Notes: a model not told the origin generated them from the letters alone. A stretch of 64,000 bases of DNA from Chitinophagales bacterium (GCA_017303875.1 JAFLBP010000012.1:1-64000), one strand, 5' to 3'; positions 35,001-45,175 are shown, numbered from the stretch's first letter. A program made the numbers and translations.

Positions 35001-35720
35001 TCACTCATCGCTCATGTCCATCGAGTGGAAGACGTTGAGTACATCGTCGTCTTCTTCGAGGCGGTCAATGAGCTTGATGACTTGTTCTACGGCGGCGTCA
35101 TCGAGTTTTTTGCTCATGTTGGGAATCCATTCCAACTGCGCACTGAGTACTTCGATATTGCGGTCTTCGAGCGCTTTTTGCATGGCGCCGAAGTCGGTAA
35201 AGTTGCAGAAGATTACCATCTCATCTTCTTCGCGGCGCAGTTCATCCAGACCGGCGTCAATGAGTTCGAGTTCGAGATCATCCCAGCTTTGGCCTTCGGC
35301 TTTCGCTTTGAATACGCCCTTGCGCACAAACTGAAAGCTCTGGCTGCCCGAGGTGCCTAAGGCGCCGCCTGCGCGGTCGAAGTACATGCGTACATTGGCC
35401 ACCGTGCGGGTGGGATTGTCGGTAGCGGTTTCTACCATGATGGCGATACCGTGTGGGCCAATGCCTTCATAAAGTACCTCCTGAAAGTTATCGGCTTCCT
35501 TGCCACTGGCCTTTTTAATGGCACTTTCCACGTTGGCTTTAGGCATATTGGCCTGCTTGGCATTCTGGATGGCCAGACGTAGGCGGGAGTTATACTCCGC
35601 GTTCGGGCCACCCGCTTTTACGGCCAGCGAGATCTCGCGACCGATGCGGGTAAAGGTTTTGGCCATACCGGCCCACCGTTTCATCTTGCGTTCCTTTCGG
35701 AATTCAAACGCGCGTCCCAT
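35001..35720 (-). CDS. yebC: YebC/PmpR family DNA-binding regulatory or translation-assisting protein
   Basis: The 239-residue protein begins with a near-canonical YebC start MGRAFEFRKERKMKRW followed by AKTFTRIGREI and ends in a C-terminal domain. ADNFQEVLYEGIGPHGIAI is typical of this family, which has been described both as DNA-binding regulators and as factors that help ribosomes through proline stretches. Length fits (about 240). The gene is monocistronic, leftward, ending by a strong terminator. Its role here cannot be decided between these functions. Confidence 0.94.
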   Translation of the reverse strand: MGRAFEFRKERKMKRWAGMAKTFTRIGREISLAVKAGGPNAEYNSRLRLAIQNAKQANMPKANVESAIKKASGKEADNFQEVLYEGIGPHGIAIMVETATDNPTRTVANVRMYFDRAGGALGTSGSQSFQFVRKGVFKAKAEGQSWDDLELELIDAGLDELRREEDEMVIFCNFTDFGAMQKALEDRNIEVLSAQLEWIPNMSKKLDDAAVEQVIKLIDRLEEDDDVLNVFHSMDMSDE

Positions 35721-35835
35721 GCTTAGTTTTTCTTTATTGAAAATTGATTGCCAAAATTAGGCGCCGCAAAATTAGAAATTTGAACTGCAAAAAATCCCAT
35801 AACTTCGCCCCGTTTTTCACCTGATTGGTTTTTAT

Positions 35836-36405
35836 ATGAAAAAAAGTCTTGTTTTTGGGGTTTTAGTATTGCTGGCGCTGCCCCTCATGCCAGCCGGCTG
35901 TCAGAATGCGAACACGACAACGGGCGAAGGCTCGGTCGAAGTTTCGGAAGGCGTGCTGCGCACTGCCAAATGGATGAAGTTTGATTACAACGGTAATCTG
36001 GAAAAAATCAAGCGCAACGACAACAAAGCGCTGATGGATTTTCTGGATTTTCACGCTGCCGTAGACGGTATTGACGGAATCAATCACGGCGTAACCTGCC
36101 TGGAGCTTATTCCGGTGGTTAGCGACAACAGCTTCGCTGAAGTTTTAGTCCTGCTCAAACCCAATCTTCGCAAATTGGTGCTCGACCGCCTCGTGCTGGC
36201 GCAGGGCCGTACCAAAAAAGAAGTTCTCCGCAAACCACTCGCCGAATGGGCGCCGGCTACCTGGGCCGCACTCAACAACAAACCCATTCCGGCCAATCCT
36301 AATTTCAGGAAAATTGACCCTGAAACCGGCAAACCGGCTTCAGGCTCTGATGCCGTACCTGCCAACGCTCCTGCCGATGCCGGAAAACGCGAAGGCGGTC
36401 AATAA
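35836..36405 (+). CDS. Small lipoprotein-like protein of unknown function
   Basis: The 189-residue product has a signal sequence with LPLMPAGC, so the Cys at residue 22 probably carries lipid. The mature part is polar, with FDYNGNLEKIKRNDNKALMD, a helical region and a Pro/Ala/Asp-rich C-terminal tail. I do not recognise the family. It starts the run of rightward genes and ends 14 bases before the adenosyltransferase, so the two are probably co-transcribed. A regulatory site was not seen. Confidence 0.7.
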   Translation: MKKSLVFGVLVLLALPLMPAGCQNANTTTGEGSVEVSEGVLRTAKWMKFDYNGNLEKIKRNDNKALMDFLDFHAAVDGIDGINHGVTCLELIPVVSDNSFAEVLVLLKPNLRKLVLDRLVLAQGRTKKEVLRKPLAEWAPATWAALNNKPIPANPNFRKIDPETGKPASGSDAVPANAPADAGKREGGQ

Positions 36406-36419
36406 AATAAGTTGAGACT

Positions 36420-36971
36420 GTGTTTAAAATATACACCAAAACCGGGGATCTGGGCGAAACGGCCCTCTTTGGCGGCCGTCGCGTCTCCAAAAGCCACCTT
36501 CGGGTTGATGCCTACGGAACGGTAGATGAGTTAAACGCTTTTATCGGTTTGCTGCGCGATCAGTGCAGCAACTTCACTTCGGTACAATCGGTGCTGGGCA
36601 TTGTCCAGCACCGATTGTTTACCGTCGGAGCACACTTGGCCTCCGATCCGGATAAAGCACTGCCCGCGCCCGGCCTTAGCCCGGAAGATGTGCAGCTGCT
36701 CGAACAGGAAATGGACCGTATGGATGCCGGGCTTCCGCCGCTGCGGAATTTTATTCTTCCCGGCGGCCACCCCGTGGTCTCCGCTGCCCATGTTTGCCGC
36801 ACCGTTTGTCGCCGCGCCGAACGCCTCGTGGTGGCCCTGTACGAGCAGGACGCGCAGCGCGTAGACGCACTGGTGTTGCAATACCTCAACCGTTTGTCCG
36901 ATTACTTTTTCCTGCTGAGCCGCTATTTGTCGCAACAACTCGGCGCTGCCGAAGTGCTCTGGGAAAAGTAA
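36420..36971 (+). CDS. PduO-type ATP:cob(I)alamin adenosyltransferase
   Basis: The 183-residue enzyme makes adenosylcobalamin from ATP and cob(I)alamin. The start codon is GTG at 36420. The N-terminus KIYTKTGDLGETALFGG is the PduO/CobA-type phosphate-binding start, and VDAYGTVDELNAFIGLLRD and the helix with CRRAERLVVAL match the family. Length is standard. It sits 14 bases after the lipoprotein gene and 15 bases before sbcD, so it is in the same operon, though no metabolic link between B12 and DNA end processing is known to me. Confidence 0.92.
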   Translation: MFKIYTKTGDLGETALFGGRRVSKSHLRVDAYGTVDELNAFIGLLRDQCSNFTSVQSVLGIVQHRLFTVGAHLASDPDKALPAPGLSPEDVQLLEQEMDRMDAGLPPLRNFILPGGHPVVSAAHVCRTVCRRAERLVVALYEQDAQRVDALVLQYLNRLSDYFFLLSRYLSQQLGAAEVLWEK

Positions 36972-36986
36972 ATAAATACCTTTCCA

Positions 36987-38114
36987 ATGCGTCTGATTCA
37001 TTTTTCCGATACCCATCTTGGCTTTCAGGCGTATGATGTGGTGAACGACGCGGGCGTCAATGCGCGGGAACAGGATGTTTACGACGCATTCAGCCGCGTT
37101 ATTGATCGTATGCTGGCGCTTCGACCCGATGCCGTGATCCACAGCGGCGATTTTTTCCATCGCCCCAGCCCTTCCAATCGCGCGCTCACCATCGCGCTCG
37201 AACAGTTGCGCCGACTCTCTGATGCCGCCATTCCCCTTTACCTTATCGCCGGCAACCACGAGACCCCCAAGTCGCACATGACCAGCCCCATCCTGCGCGC
37301 CCTGCGCAGCCTGGAGCATGTCTATCCGGCTTATGCCGAATCGCCGGAATTTTTTGAAATCGGCACACAGGTGGCCCTGCACGCCTTGCCGCATATCAAC
37401 GATGCCCGACTGTTGCGCGAGGCTTTGGAAGCACTACGCCCGCTCGAAGGGCGTTGCAATATCCTGATGATGCATACCTCCTTCGGGAAAAAGTATCTGA
37501 TGGAAGAGTACGGGGAGCAGATTTTTCCACCCGAATTTGAAAGCAAATTGCTTGGTTTTCAATATATTGCCTTAGGGCACTGGCATAATTTCCAACAAAC
37601 CGGCGGCCATCCGAATGCCTGGTATTCCGGCAGTACAGAGCGCCTGAGCGATACGGAAGCCGGTGCGGAAAAAGGGTTTATAGTGCTTGAGCTGGACGAC
37701 CACGGGCAATTGTCCCTGCAGTTTGAAACCGTAGCCACTCGGCCCTGGCTCAAGTTAGATATTCCGCATTGTGCCGATAAAAGCAGTGGCGCCATCCGCG
37801 CAGAACTGGAATTTTTCCGAGATCAGCACGACTGCACAGATGCCATTATTTCCCTGAATTTTAATGATATCCGGCCCGAACAAACCCTGGATTTATCCAA
37901 TTTGCGCCTGCGGGAAATTTTCCCCGACGCCTTTCAACTCCTGCCGCGCCGCAAAATTTTCCAGGAACAGGGAGCCTTTGCGGGGCTCGAAGCCCGGCAA
38001 TTCGATAGTCTGGACACGATCTTTGCCGACTACGTGCAGCGCAAATATCCCGACGACACAATCGGTGCGCGTATAGCCGACAAGGCCCGTCATTATTTCA
38101 ACCGCTTCGCATGA
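36987..38114 (+). CDS. sbcD: Exonuclease SbcD (Mre11-type)
   Basis: The 375-residue metallophosphoesterase is the nuclease subunit of SbcCD, which processes DNA ends and hairpins. It has the five phosphoesterase motifs: FSDTHLGF near residues 5-12, VIHSGDFFHRPSPSN, IAGNHE, a middle His region in MHTSFG, and ALGHWHNF. The start is ATG at 36987. It overlaps sbcC by four bases (ATGA), which supports a coupled subunit complex. Length is like short bacterial SbcD proteins. Confidence 0.94.
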   Translation: MRLIHFSDTHLGFQAYDVVNDAGVNAREQDVYDAFSRVIDRMLALRPDAVIHSGDFFHRPSPSNRALTIALEQLRRLSDAAIPLYLIAGNHETPKSHMTSPILRALRSLEHVYPAYAESPEFFEIGTQVALHALPHINDARLLREALEALRPLEGRCNILMMHTSFGKKYLMEEYGEQIFPPEFESKLLGFQYIALGHWHNFQQTGGHPNAWYSGSTERLSDTEAGAEKGFIVLELDDHGQLSLQFETVATRPWLKLDIPHCADKSSGAIRAELEFFRDQHDCTDAIISLNFNDIRPEQTLDLSNLRLREIFPDAFQLLPRRKIFQEQGAFAGLEARQFDSLDTIFADYVQRKYPDDTIGARIADKARHYFNRFA

Positions 38115-40513
38115 TTCTGCAGGAACTCCGTTTGCGCAATTACAAGCAATATGTGCACCTCGACCTCGCGTTTCGCGAAGGTTTGGTGGGGATTATCGGG
38201 CGAAACGGGGCCGGAAAATCCACCCTTTTTGAAGCGATTTTGTATTGTTTGTTCGGGCGGGATGTCAACAGCAAAGAGTTTATCCGCTCTGTGCTGGCCG
38301 AGCCGAAAAGCAATGTTTCCCTGACCCTGGTTTTCCTTGTCGGCGAACAACAATACCGGGTTGAACGCGAATTTCGGGGCAAAACCCTGAGCGTCGGCGC
38401 CGAATTGTATAAAAATGATCAGCAAATTGCAAAAGGCGCTGCCGCAGTAAACGAAGAAGTGGCCCGGATTCTGGGTATGGAACAGGAGGGTTTTAAACGC
38501 TCTGTTTTTTCCGGACAAAAAGAACTGGATCAGCTTTCCCATGTCGGTGGTGAGCAGCGTAAACGCATGGTGCGTAAAATGTTGGGCCTCGACCGCCTGG
38601 ATGAAATTCAATCGGCGGTCAACAGCGATATAAAAGATTTAAAACATCAGGTCATCGGGCAGGAGCAAAACCTGTTGCCGGAAGAAGCCGTTCAGGCCCT
38701 CGAAACGGGGCGGGTTGCGCTTGTTGAAAAACTGAAATCGTTTGAACAAAAACTGAAGGACGCCGAAACGGCGCGCAGCGAACAACGCGCCGCTTATCAG
38801 GAAGAAAAACTGCGTTTTGACGCTGAAGCCCGTAAATATGAGCAATTTAATGCGCTGAACGCACAACTTTCCGCACGCTCGGAACGCAGCGAACAACTCA
38901 AACAGGCGCACGGGCTTTTAGAAAAACATCTGGCCGATCTGAAAGCAAAACAGACCGCCGTGCAGGCACAAAGCGGCGTTTTTGATGCTTTTCTGAATGA
39001 TAAAAAACAGCTTGAACGCTTAGAGCAGGAGAGTCGGCGCCAGCTGAACCTTGAACAGCGCCGCGAGCAAATAGCAAAAAATACAGAAGAGCAAACGCTC
39101 GTTCAGGATCGCCTGCATACCCACGCGGCGCAACTCAAAACGCAGCCGGCATTAGAAAATGAAATTCGGGAACAGTTGGAAAAATTGCAGCTGACCCGCA
39201 GCGCCATCGAATTCAAACTGAAGCTGCATCAGGAACGCAATATTGAGCTCGGCGCCATCAAACAACGCCGCGACGAACGCCGTAAACAAATTGCCGGTTT
39301 GCAACAAATCGGCCGCGAAGGCACCTGCCCAACTTGTTTCCAACCCGTATTAGACGCCTACGACCGCGTGTTGGCTGAGTTGCAGGATCAGGTGGATCTG
39401 ATTGAACGTCAGGAGCTTATCAAGATAGAAAGCGAACTGGAGCAACTGCGCAACGAAGGGCTTTTACTCCGCAAACAGGAGGCCGAGCAGGCGAAAGCGC
39501 TGGAAACCTTGCAGGCACAGCATGTACGCCTCGGCGAAGTATTCAAGCAACAGCATCAGGATGAACGGGAGTTGGAGCGCCTGCAACAGGAGAAAATCCG
39601 CCTTGAAGTTTATGTGCGGGAAATTGGTCAGGTCGACTTCGATGCCACTAAGTATCAGACCCTGAAAAGCAGTGTCGGGAAACAGGAGCCGGAATACCTG
39701 CAATTCAAAAACGAAGAGAGTTACATTGCCCGCGAACTACCCGAAACAGAACGTCGCCTGAGCCAAAACCTCAGCGAACAAACTGCCGCTACTCAAGCCC
39801 TGGAGCAACTCCAAAGAGAACGCAGCGACCTGAATTTTAATCCGCAGGACTACGAAGCGGCCCGCCTGCGCCTGACCGGCTTTGATGTCATTATTGCAGC
39901 ACATGAAGCAGCGGTAAAAGAGGCAGAATTGCAATGCCTGCACAGCCGCAATGAAATAGATAAATTGCAGACGCAATTGAACACCAATGCGGCAATCAAG
40001 GCGCAAATCAGCGATAAACTCTCGGAAATTGACGTATTGGATCGCTTAGCCAAGCTGCTCGGCACTTTCAAAACCGAAATTCTGGAGCGCGTGAGTCCGG
40101 CCATATCGCAGGAGGCCGGCGCCTTGTTCAGCCGCATCACGCAGGGAAAATATGAAAGTATCCGCGTGGATGAAAACTTTGATTTCAGTATCGCCGATGC
40201 CGCGGTGTATTACCCCATCGAGCGTTTTTCAGGCGGCGAAATTGACCTGGCCAATTTTTGCCTGCGCATCGCCATCACGAAGGCTATTGCCGAACTGAGT
40301 GGGGCAGAAGCCTTAGGTTTTTTGGCTTTTGATGAAATTTTTGGCAGCCAGGATGAAGAGCGCCGCTACGAAATCATGTCGGCCCTGCATTTTCTGCAAG
40401 AGCAGTTCCGACAGATTTACATTATTTCCCATAATGAAGGCCTTAAAGACCAGTTTCAGCATATTCTGGAGGTGAAAAACGGGGTAGGAGGGAGTACAGT
40501 GGGCTGGATTTGA
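38111..40513 (+). CDS. sbcC: SbcC-type SMC-like ATPase of the SbcCD nuclease
   Basis: The 800-residue Rad50-like ATPase pairs with SbcD to open and cut DNA ends. Walker A is GRNGAGKST at residues 30-38. Long coiled coils run about 180-390 and 420-650. The zinc hook CPTC (Cys406 and Cys409) is at the apex and lets two molecules join. The signature FSGGEIDLANF lies near residue 706, Walker B FLAFDEIFG near 737, and IYIISHNE follows. It is shorter than the 1048-residue E. coli protein, because of shorter coiled coils, close to archaeal Rad50 in size. Confidence 0.94.
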   Translation: MILQELRLRNYKQYVHLDLAFREGLVGIIGRNGAGKSTLFEAILYCLFGRDVNSKEFIRSVLAEPKSNVSLTLVFLVGEQQYRVEREFRGKTLSVGAELYKNDQQIAKGAAAVNEEVARILGMEQEGFKRSVFSGQKELDQLSHVGGEQRKRMVRKMLGLDRLDEIQSAVNSDIKDLKHQVIGQEQNLLPEEAVQALETGRVALVEKLKSFEQKLKDAETARSEQRAAYQEEKLRFDAEARKYEQFNALNAQLSARSERSEQLKQAHGLLEKHLADLKAKQTAVQAQSGVFDAFLNDKKQLERLEQESRRQLNLEQRREQIAKNTEEQTLVQDRLHTHAAQLKTQPALENEIREQLEKLQLTRSAIEFKLKLHQERNIELGAIKQRRDERRKQIAGLQQIGREGTCPTCFQPVLDAYDRVLAELQDQVDLIERQELIKIESELEQLRNEGLLLRKQEAEQAKALETLQAQHVRLGEVFKQQHQDERELERLQQEKIRLEVYVREIGQVDFDATKYQTLKSSVGKQEPEYLQFKNEESYIARELPETERRLSQNLSEQTAATQALEQLQRERSDLNFNPQDYEAARLRLTGFDVIIAAHEAAVKEAELQCLHSRNEIDKLQTQLNTNAAIKAQISDKLSEIDVLDRLAKLLGTFKTEILERVSPAISQEAGALFSRITQGKYESIRVDENFDFSIADAAVYYPIERFSGGEIDLANFCLRIAITKAIAELSGAEALGFLAFDEIFGSQDEERRYEIMSALHFLQEQFRQIYIISHNEGLKDQFQHILEVKNGVGGSTVGWI

Positions 40514-40538
40514 ACTAAAAAAACCTGACCGGAGACGA

Positions 40539-40560
40539 CACCGGGCTGGGCAACCCGGTG
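40539..40560. terminator. Terminator hairpin between convergent genes
   Basis: CACCGGG (40539-40545) and CCCGGTG (40554-40560) pair perfectly around an 8-base loop. It is the GC-rich hairpin between sbcC and the leftward enzyme-like gene. A longer T-run is missing, so termination efficiency is uncertain. Confidence 0.6.
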
Positions 40561-40627
40561 CGCCTCGCAGCAGTCAAAATCCAGACTCCATCTTAAACCA
40601 AATCTAATTTCTGTATACTGTATCCAC

Positions 40628-43600
40628 TCATTGCTTGTGTATCAACGCGCTGCCCCGCGCATTTCCATCCTGTAATACGGCGATGTAAATGCCTTTACTC
40701 CAGCTGTTTACATTGATTTCATGCGTTTCTCCTGATGGCCATTCACCCTGCCAGATCAGGCGACCATCAGACTGGTAAATGCGCAGTAGCCCGCCCGAAA
40801 CCTGTCGGCCCGGCGTTTGCAGGCGCAATGTGGACTGCACCGGATTGGGCGCAACCACAAAGGCAAAACTGTTTTGGGCAACTGGCGACCACAGCCCCGT
40901 GCTGGCTTCCTGGTAAAGATCCCGGACAGATTCCGGGATTAAGGCGTGGTTGTAAATTTTCACCTCATCCAACACGCCTTTGTAATTGTATTCCGTATTG
41001 CCGGGCAGAATTTGCCCAAAAAGCATTGCCACGGAAGTAGTGCGGATTTTACCGCTGAGGTTGCGATAGCTGTGCAAGCGCCCGTTGAGGTACAGAGCCA
41101 GCAACTGACCGTCGTAGGTCGCTGTTACATGGTAAAAACTATCGGTTTGCAGCGCAAATTCGGTATCAAGGTCGCTGACGGCATTGAGGGTGTTCACCGT
41201 CCAGCGCAAGTGTTTTTCCGGCGTAAAGGAAATTTTCCAGCGGTTTTGCCAGGAGCCATGTGATATCAGAAAGCTCTCTTTCGCGGGCAGTTCGCTCGCC
41301 TTGAACCAGGCCGATACCGTGATGCCATCCTGAAAATTGAGTACAGGCTGCGAATTGACGCTCACGCGGCTGTTGACGCCATTGAAGCTGAGGGCCTGCT
41401 GTGCGCCGCCAAAAACATCGTTGACAAAACTCGTTCCAAACGGAATGCCATGTAATTGATTCAATGTCAGGTCGTTGGCATTTCCTGAAAATTTGTAGAA
41501 TGCAATTAATTGTGCATTGTTGGCTTGAAAATTTTTGACCAATAATTTGCTGTTGTACACAGTACTCAGGCCTTCGTCGTCCGTAACTTTTATCGTCAAA
41601 TTGTAAATTCCTTCCCCCGTTGGCGCCGTCCATTCTACGCTGTTGCCAGTACCGCTGAAACTCCCGCTACTGAAATTCCATTCAAAGCTGAGCGGGTCGT
41701 TATTGGGGTCAATGGCGTTGCAGCTCAGCGACAAAGTGCCGCCGGGCACACTGTAGCCCAGCCCTTTGTCGACGTTGATGATTTGTGGCGCGAGGTTAAT
41801 TTCCGGCACTACCTGTACATTGAGCAAAGCCGTATCGCGCAGGCCGTTGCCGTCTTGTACAATCAATTGCAGGTTTACCGCGCCTGAGGTGGCCGGGGCA
41901 GTCCATTGAGCGCTGTTACCGTTAGGGTTTAAGGTGCCGCCTCCGGCCGACCAAAAGAATTCCAGAGTGCCCGAATCGCCAGGCTGTACTTGCGCAAAAA
42001 GCGAGGTGCTTTGAGCAATTTCTACCGGGTTTTTTGCAGCAGCCAGTGCTTGTATACGCGGCGCCCGTTGCCAGCTTTGCTTAGTTTGCATATAATCCAC
42101 CACTACGCCACCCACCAAAAACTGATTGTTTTTATAAAGGCGGGTTGCGCCGGCCGGACAAACCGATACCAGCAGCACGCCATTGGCCGGGATGCTGATG
42201 CTTACACCGCCACTTGCTGATTCAACTAAAAATTCCTCTGAAATGGCGTCGTAAAGATCGGCTGGCGCCTGACCTGCATCAAAAGCTATGCTTTGCACGC
42301 TGTTGTAGGGATTAAAAAAAAGATACGTAGGATAAGCGGCGTCCTTATAAAAGTCGGTTTTTAGGACGTTGATTTTCAGGATTTTATCAACATTCGTTTT
42401 TTCAACCATCGCTCCCAGATACCCAATGGAGCCGGTGCTGTACAGCGATAAATTGGTGGCGGCCCAGTTGCCGCCCAGGGCATCGCCAGTGGAGTAGGGC
42501 GACAGGTTTTGCCATTTTTCGCGCAGGGCTTCATAACCGACAACGCGTTCCGGGTCATTGGCATTCGACCAGGCGTTGGCATCCTGGTAATTGGCGGGCA
42601 AAAAGCCGGGATAGTACAGGCGGGTGGCATTGGCGAGGTTGAGCACCCATTTGCCGATAGCCCGCGCGAAGCGCTTGTCGTAACGCACCATGGGCACCAG
42701 AGCAGCGGCGTGTTGCACGCCGTTGAGCTGGAAGGCATAGTCGTTGCCATTGTCGTTGGCTTCGCCGACCAGTCCGGAGCAATCAAAACTGCCCCATTTG
42801 CCAACAATAGTGCCCCAGCCGCGCAGCGGGCCGCGGTTAAAAGACCAATTGAGCATTTTTTCCACATCATAGCGGGTGCCGATTTCGGCATTCATGCGGG
42901 CCGCACAGAGGGTACCATAAGGGAGTTGAAGCTCGTAGGAGGGATTGGCCTGCCAATCGTTCAGGAATTCCAGCGACCATTCCGCGCCTTTGCGGTACTG
43001 TTCATTGCCGGTCTGTCGATAAGCGTTGTAGAGCAGCCAGGCGTAAGCGCCGGCGGCTTCGGGTTCATGCACGCCGTTCGGGTTGGGCTGCATGGTTTGA
43101 AAGTTGAAAGCGCGGTAGTCAAAATTACCTTTTTGCCAGGGCGTTTCGCTGCCGCCAAGGGCTTGCACAGCGGCCAGCATCCGGTCGGCCACGCTTACAA
43201 ACTGCGTGGACGCTTCGCTGCCCGGCGCGGGCGGGTAAAGATCGCAGAGCTGGTAGAAATACACATTGGGCATCATGTCGTACCACCAGTCGGAGCCGGT
43301 GCCGCCGCCTTTGCTGTTGAGGTAAAGGTTCAGGCCATTATTTTTATTATAAAAATCCTGCGACATGTCTAACCAGTTCTGCCCAAACTGATTGCGTTTA
43401 TCAATGCCGCACAAAGTAGCGCCCACAAGCGAAGGTAAAACATTGATGCCTTCATTGCCATTCGGGCTGTTGGTACCTACATAGGTGTGCATGCTGAATG
43501 CCGGTTTTTGCGGATAATTGACGCCGGCAGGCTGAATGCTCACCAAGGGCAGGTATTGGCCCGTTTTGTTGATGTCGTATACAAAAGAATCATAACGCAG

Positions 43601-43738
43601 GGCCACGGTGCGCCAATCGCGCATATTGTATGGCGCGGGCTGGTTGGGCATTTGTTCAATGCGCGGAATATTGATCTGATTGCTTTGGGCCAGCACAATT
43701 TGGCTGGTCAAAAGCAGGAATAACAGTAGTTTTTGCAT
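40628..43738 (-). CDS. T9SS-secreted enzyme-like protein of an unassigned family, with two Ig-like domains and LamG domain
   Basis: The 1036-residue product has a signal peptide ending IVLAQ (residue 18). Residues about 25-555 form an enzyme-like region with GSDWWYDMMPNVYFY, AARMNAEIGTRYDVEKMLNW, GWGTIVGKWGSFDCSGLVG and RYDKRFARAIGKW, a pattern suggesting an alpha-helical barrel. Two PKD/Ig-like domains follow (about 560-650 and 660-745), a LamG domain (about 750-950) and a T9SS sorting tail. A paralogue of the enzyme region is encoded at 56316-58049. I do not recognise it as a named glycoside hydrolase or lyase family. It starts 9 bases after susD, so it is in the SusCD operon. Confidence 0.8.
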   Translation of the reverse strand: MQKLLLFLLLTSQIVLAQSNQINIPRIEQMPNQPAPYNMRDWRTVALRYDSFVYDINKTGQYLPLVSIQPAGVNYPQKPAFSMHTYVGTNSPNGNEGINVLPSLVGATLCGIDKRNQFGQNWLDMSQDFYNKNNGLNLYLNSKGGGTGSDWWYDMMPNVYFYQLCDLYPPAPGSEASTQFVSVADRMLAAVQALGGSETPWQKGNFDYRAFNFQTMQPNPNGVHEPEAAGAYAWLLYNAYRQTGNEQYRKGAEWSLEFLNDWQANPSYELQLPYGTLCAARMNAEIGTRYDVEKMLNWSFNRGPLRGWGTIVGKWGSFDCSGLVGEANDNGNDYAFQLNGVQHAAALVPMVRYDKRFARAIGKWVLNLANATRLYYPGFLPANYQDANAWSNANDPERVVGYEALREKWQNLSPYSTGDALGGNWAATNLSLYSTGSIGYLGAMVEKTNVDKILKINVLKTDFYKDAAYPTYLFFNPYNSVQSIAFDAGQAPADLYDAISEEFLVESASGGVSISIPANGVLLVSVCPAGATRLYKNNQFLVGGVVVDYMQTKQSWQRAPRIQALAAAKNPVEIAQSTSLFAQVQPGDSGTLEFFWSAGGGTLNPNGNSAQWTAPATSGAVNLQLIVQDGNGLRDTALLNVQVVPEINLAPQIINVDKGLGYSVPGGTLSLSCNAIDPNNDPLSFEWNFSSGSFSGTGNSVEWTAPTGEGIYNLTIKVTDDEGLSTVYNSKLLVKNFQANNAQLIAFYKFSGNANDLTLNQLHGIPFGTSFVNDVFGGAQQALSFNGVNSRVSVNSQPVLNFQDGITVSAWFKASELPAKESFLISHGSWQNRWKISFTPEKHLRWTVNTLNAVSDLDTEFALQTDSFYHVTATYDGQLLALYLNGRLHSYRNLSGKIRTTSVAMLFGQILPGNTEYNYKGVLDEVKIYNHALIPESVRDLYQEASTGLWSPVAQNSFAFVVAPNPVQSTLRLQTPGRQVSGGLLRIYQSDGRLIWQGEWPSGETHEINVNSWSKGIYIAVLQDGNARGSALIHKQ

Positions 43739-43747
43739 ATTTTCGGA

Positions 43748-45175
43748 TTAATACCCCGCGTTTTGTCGCAACTGCGGGTTCAGGTCAATTTCGGATTGTG
43801 GAATGGGAAATACTTCATTTTTGCCCACCTGAAATTCGGGCAGGCGGTCTTTGGCAATGCCCCAACGCACTAAATCGAAGAAGCGATGACATTCAAAACC
43901 CAGCTCGAACTGGCGTTCGCGGCGCACGGCTTCAATCAGCTCCTGCTGTACGGTCGTGGTGACGGGTGGTAGCGCGGTAGCCGGATTACTTGCCTGCGCA
44001 CGGGCGCGGGCGCGCACCTGCTCAAGCGCTGCGAGGGCATCGGCCGGGCGGCCCAGCTCGGCGGCAGCTTCAGCCTCCCAGAGCAGTACTTCGGCGTAGC
44101 GAATGGCGCCATAGTTGATGTCGCCGTCGGCTTTTTGGGTCACTTCCGAGGCGGCTTGCAGGTATTTGCGCGGACTAAATCGGGTACTCGAAAACGAGTT
44201 TTTGTACACTACGCCGAAGTAGTCCTGGTTGTTGCTGGCGATGGTAAAACTGCGGCGCGGATCTGTGGGATCAAACGAGTCGTAATACTGCTGCGTCACT
44301 TCAGCAAAACCGTAGCCATCCACTACTTTTTTGGATAACCACCACTGATTCAGGGAGTTGCCCACGCCAAGCTCTAAGTTGCTGTGTTGAATTTCCCAAA
44401 CGGATTCCTGGTTGTTTTGCGTGTTTTCGCGGAAATTATCCTGGTAATCCGCCATTAACCCGTAAATACCGAGGTTTTTGACTTTACCCACATATTCCAG
44501 CACTTTTTCCCAGTTTTTGCTGTATAAATAGGTTTTGGCGGCCAATGCATAGGCGGCGCCACGGGTGGCCCGGCCCACATTGGTACTGCTGTGGCTGAGG
44601 GGCAGGCGCTCGGCAGCGGCATCACAATCGGCTACAATCTGATTGTAAATTTCTGCACGCGCCGTTTTCGGTACTTTCAGCTCGTCGGGTGGCGTCACTT
44701 TGGTGTAAAGCACCACATCGCCAAAGACTTGGGTGAGCAGGAAATAGTAGTAGGCGCGCAGGAAATAGGCCTCACCTTCAATGCGCGCTTTTTGTGTGGC
44801 GTCCATCTGTACGGCGGGCAATTTATCCAGCACTAAGTTGCACTGTGCAATGCCACGATAATTCAGCGCCCAGAAACTGCCAAACTCTTCCGTGCGCGGC
44901 GTGTGGGTGAAGGCATCCAGTTCGGTGAGGCCCGTGCGGCTGCCATCGCCGCCGGTGACGGCTTCGTCGGAAGCAATTTGCCCAAAAGCCCAATAGAAAT
45001 TATTGTTGCCCGAACTGAACAACAAGGGCTGGTAGGCGGCATTGATGGCTTGCTCGGCATCGTTGGCCGTTTGGAAAAACGAGCCGGCATCGAGCGTACC
45101 TAAGGGATCTTTATCGAGAATTCCCTGACAAGAAATAAGGGAGATGATTGCTATAAAAACGAACAGTTTTTTCAT
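43748..45175 (-). CDS. SusD/RagB family outer-membrane glycan-binding lipoprotein
   Basis: The 475-residue protein has a lipobox IISLISC (Cys16) and the mature start QGILDKDPLGTLDAG typical of SusD. TPR-like helices and the C-terminal phrase VFPIPQSEIDLNPQLRQNAGY (split here as VFPIPQSEIDLN and PQLRQNAGY) are the classical SusD ending. It covers the SusC channel on the cell surface and binds the glycan. It begins 22 bases after susC and is followed 9 bases later by the enzyme-like gene. Glycan specificity is unknown. Confidence 0.95.
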   Translation of the reverse strand: MKKLFVFIAIISLISCQGILDKDPLGTLDAGSFFQTANDAEQAINAAYQPLLFSSGNNNFYWAFGQIASDEAVTGGDGSRTGLTELDAFTHTPRTEEFGSFWALNYRGIAQCNLVLDKLPAVQMDATQKARIEGEAYFLRAYYYFLLTQVFGDVVLYTKVTPPDELKVPKTARAEIYNQIVADCDAAAERLPLSHSSTNVGRATRGAAYALAAKTYLYSKNWEKVLEYVGKVKNLGIYGLMADYQDNFRENTQNNQESVWEIQHSNLELGVGNSLNQWWLSKKVVDGYGFAEVTQQYYDSFDPTDPRRSFTIASNNQDYFGVVYKNSFSSTRFSPRKYLQAASEVTQKADGDINYGAIRYAEVLLWEAEAAAELGRPADALAALEQVRARARAQASNPATALPPVTTTVQQELIEAVRRERQFELGFECHRFFDLVRWGIAKDRLPEFQVGKNEVFPIPQSEIDLNPQLRQNAGY

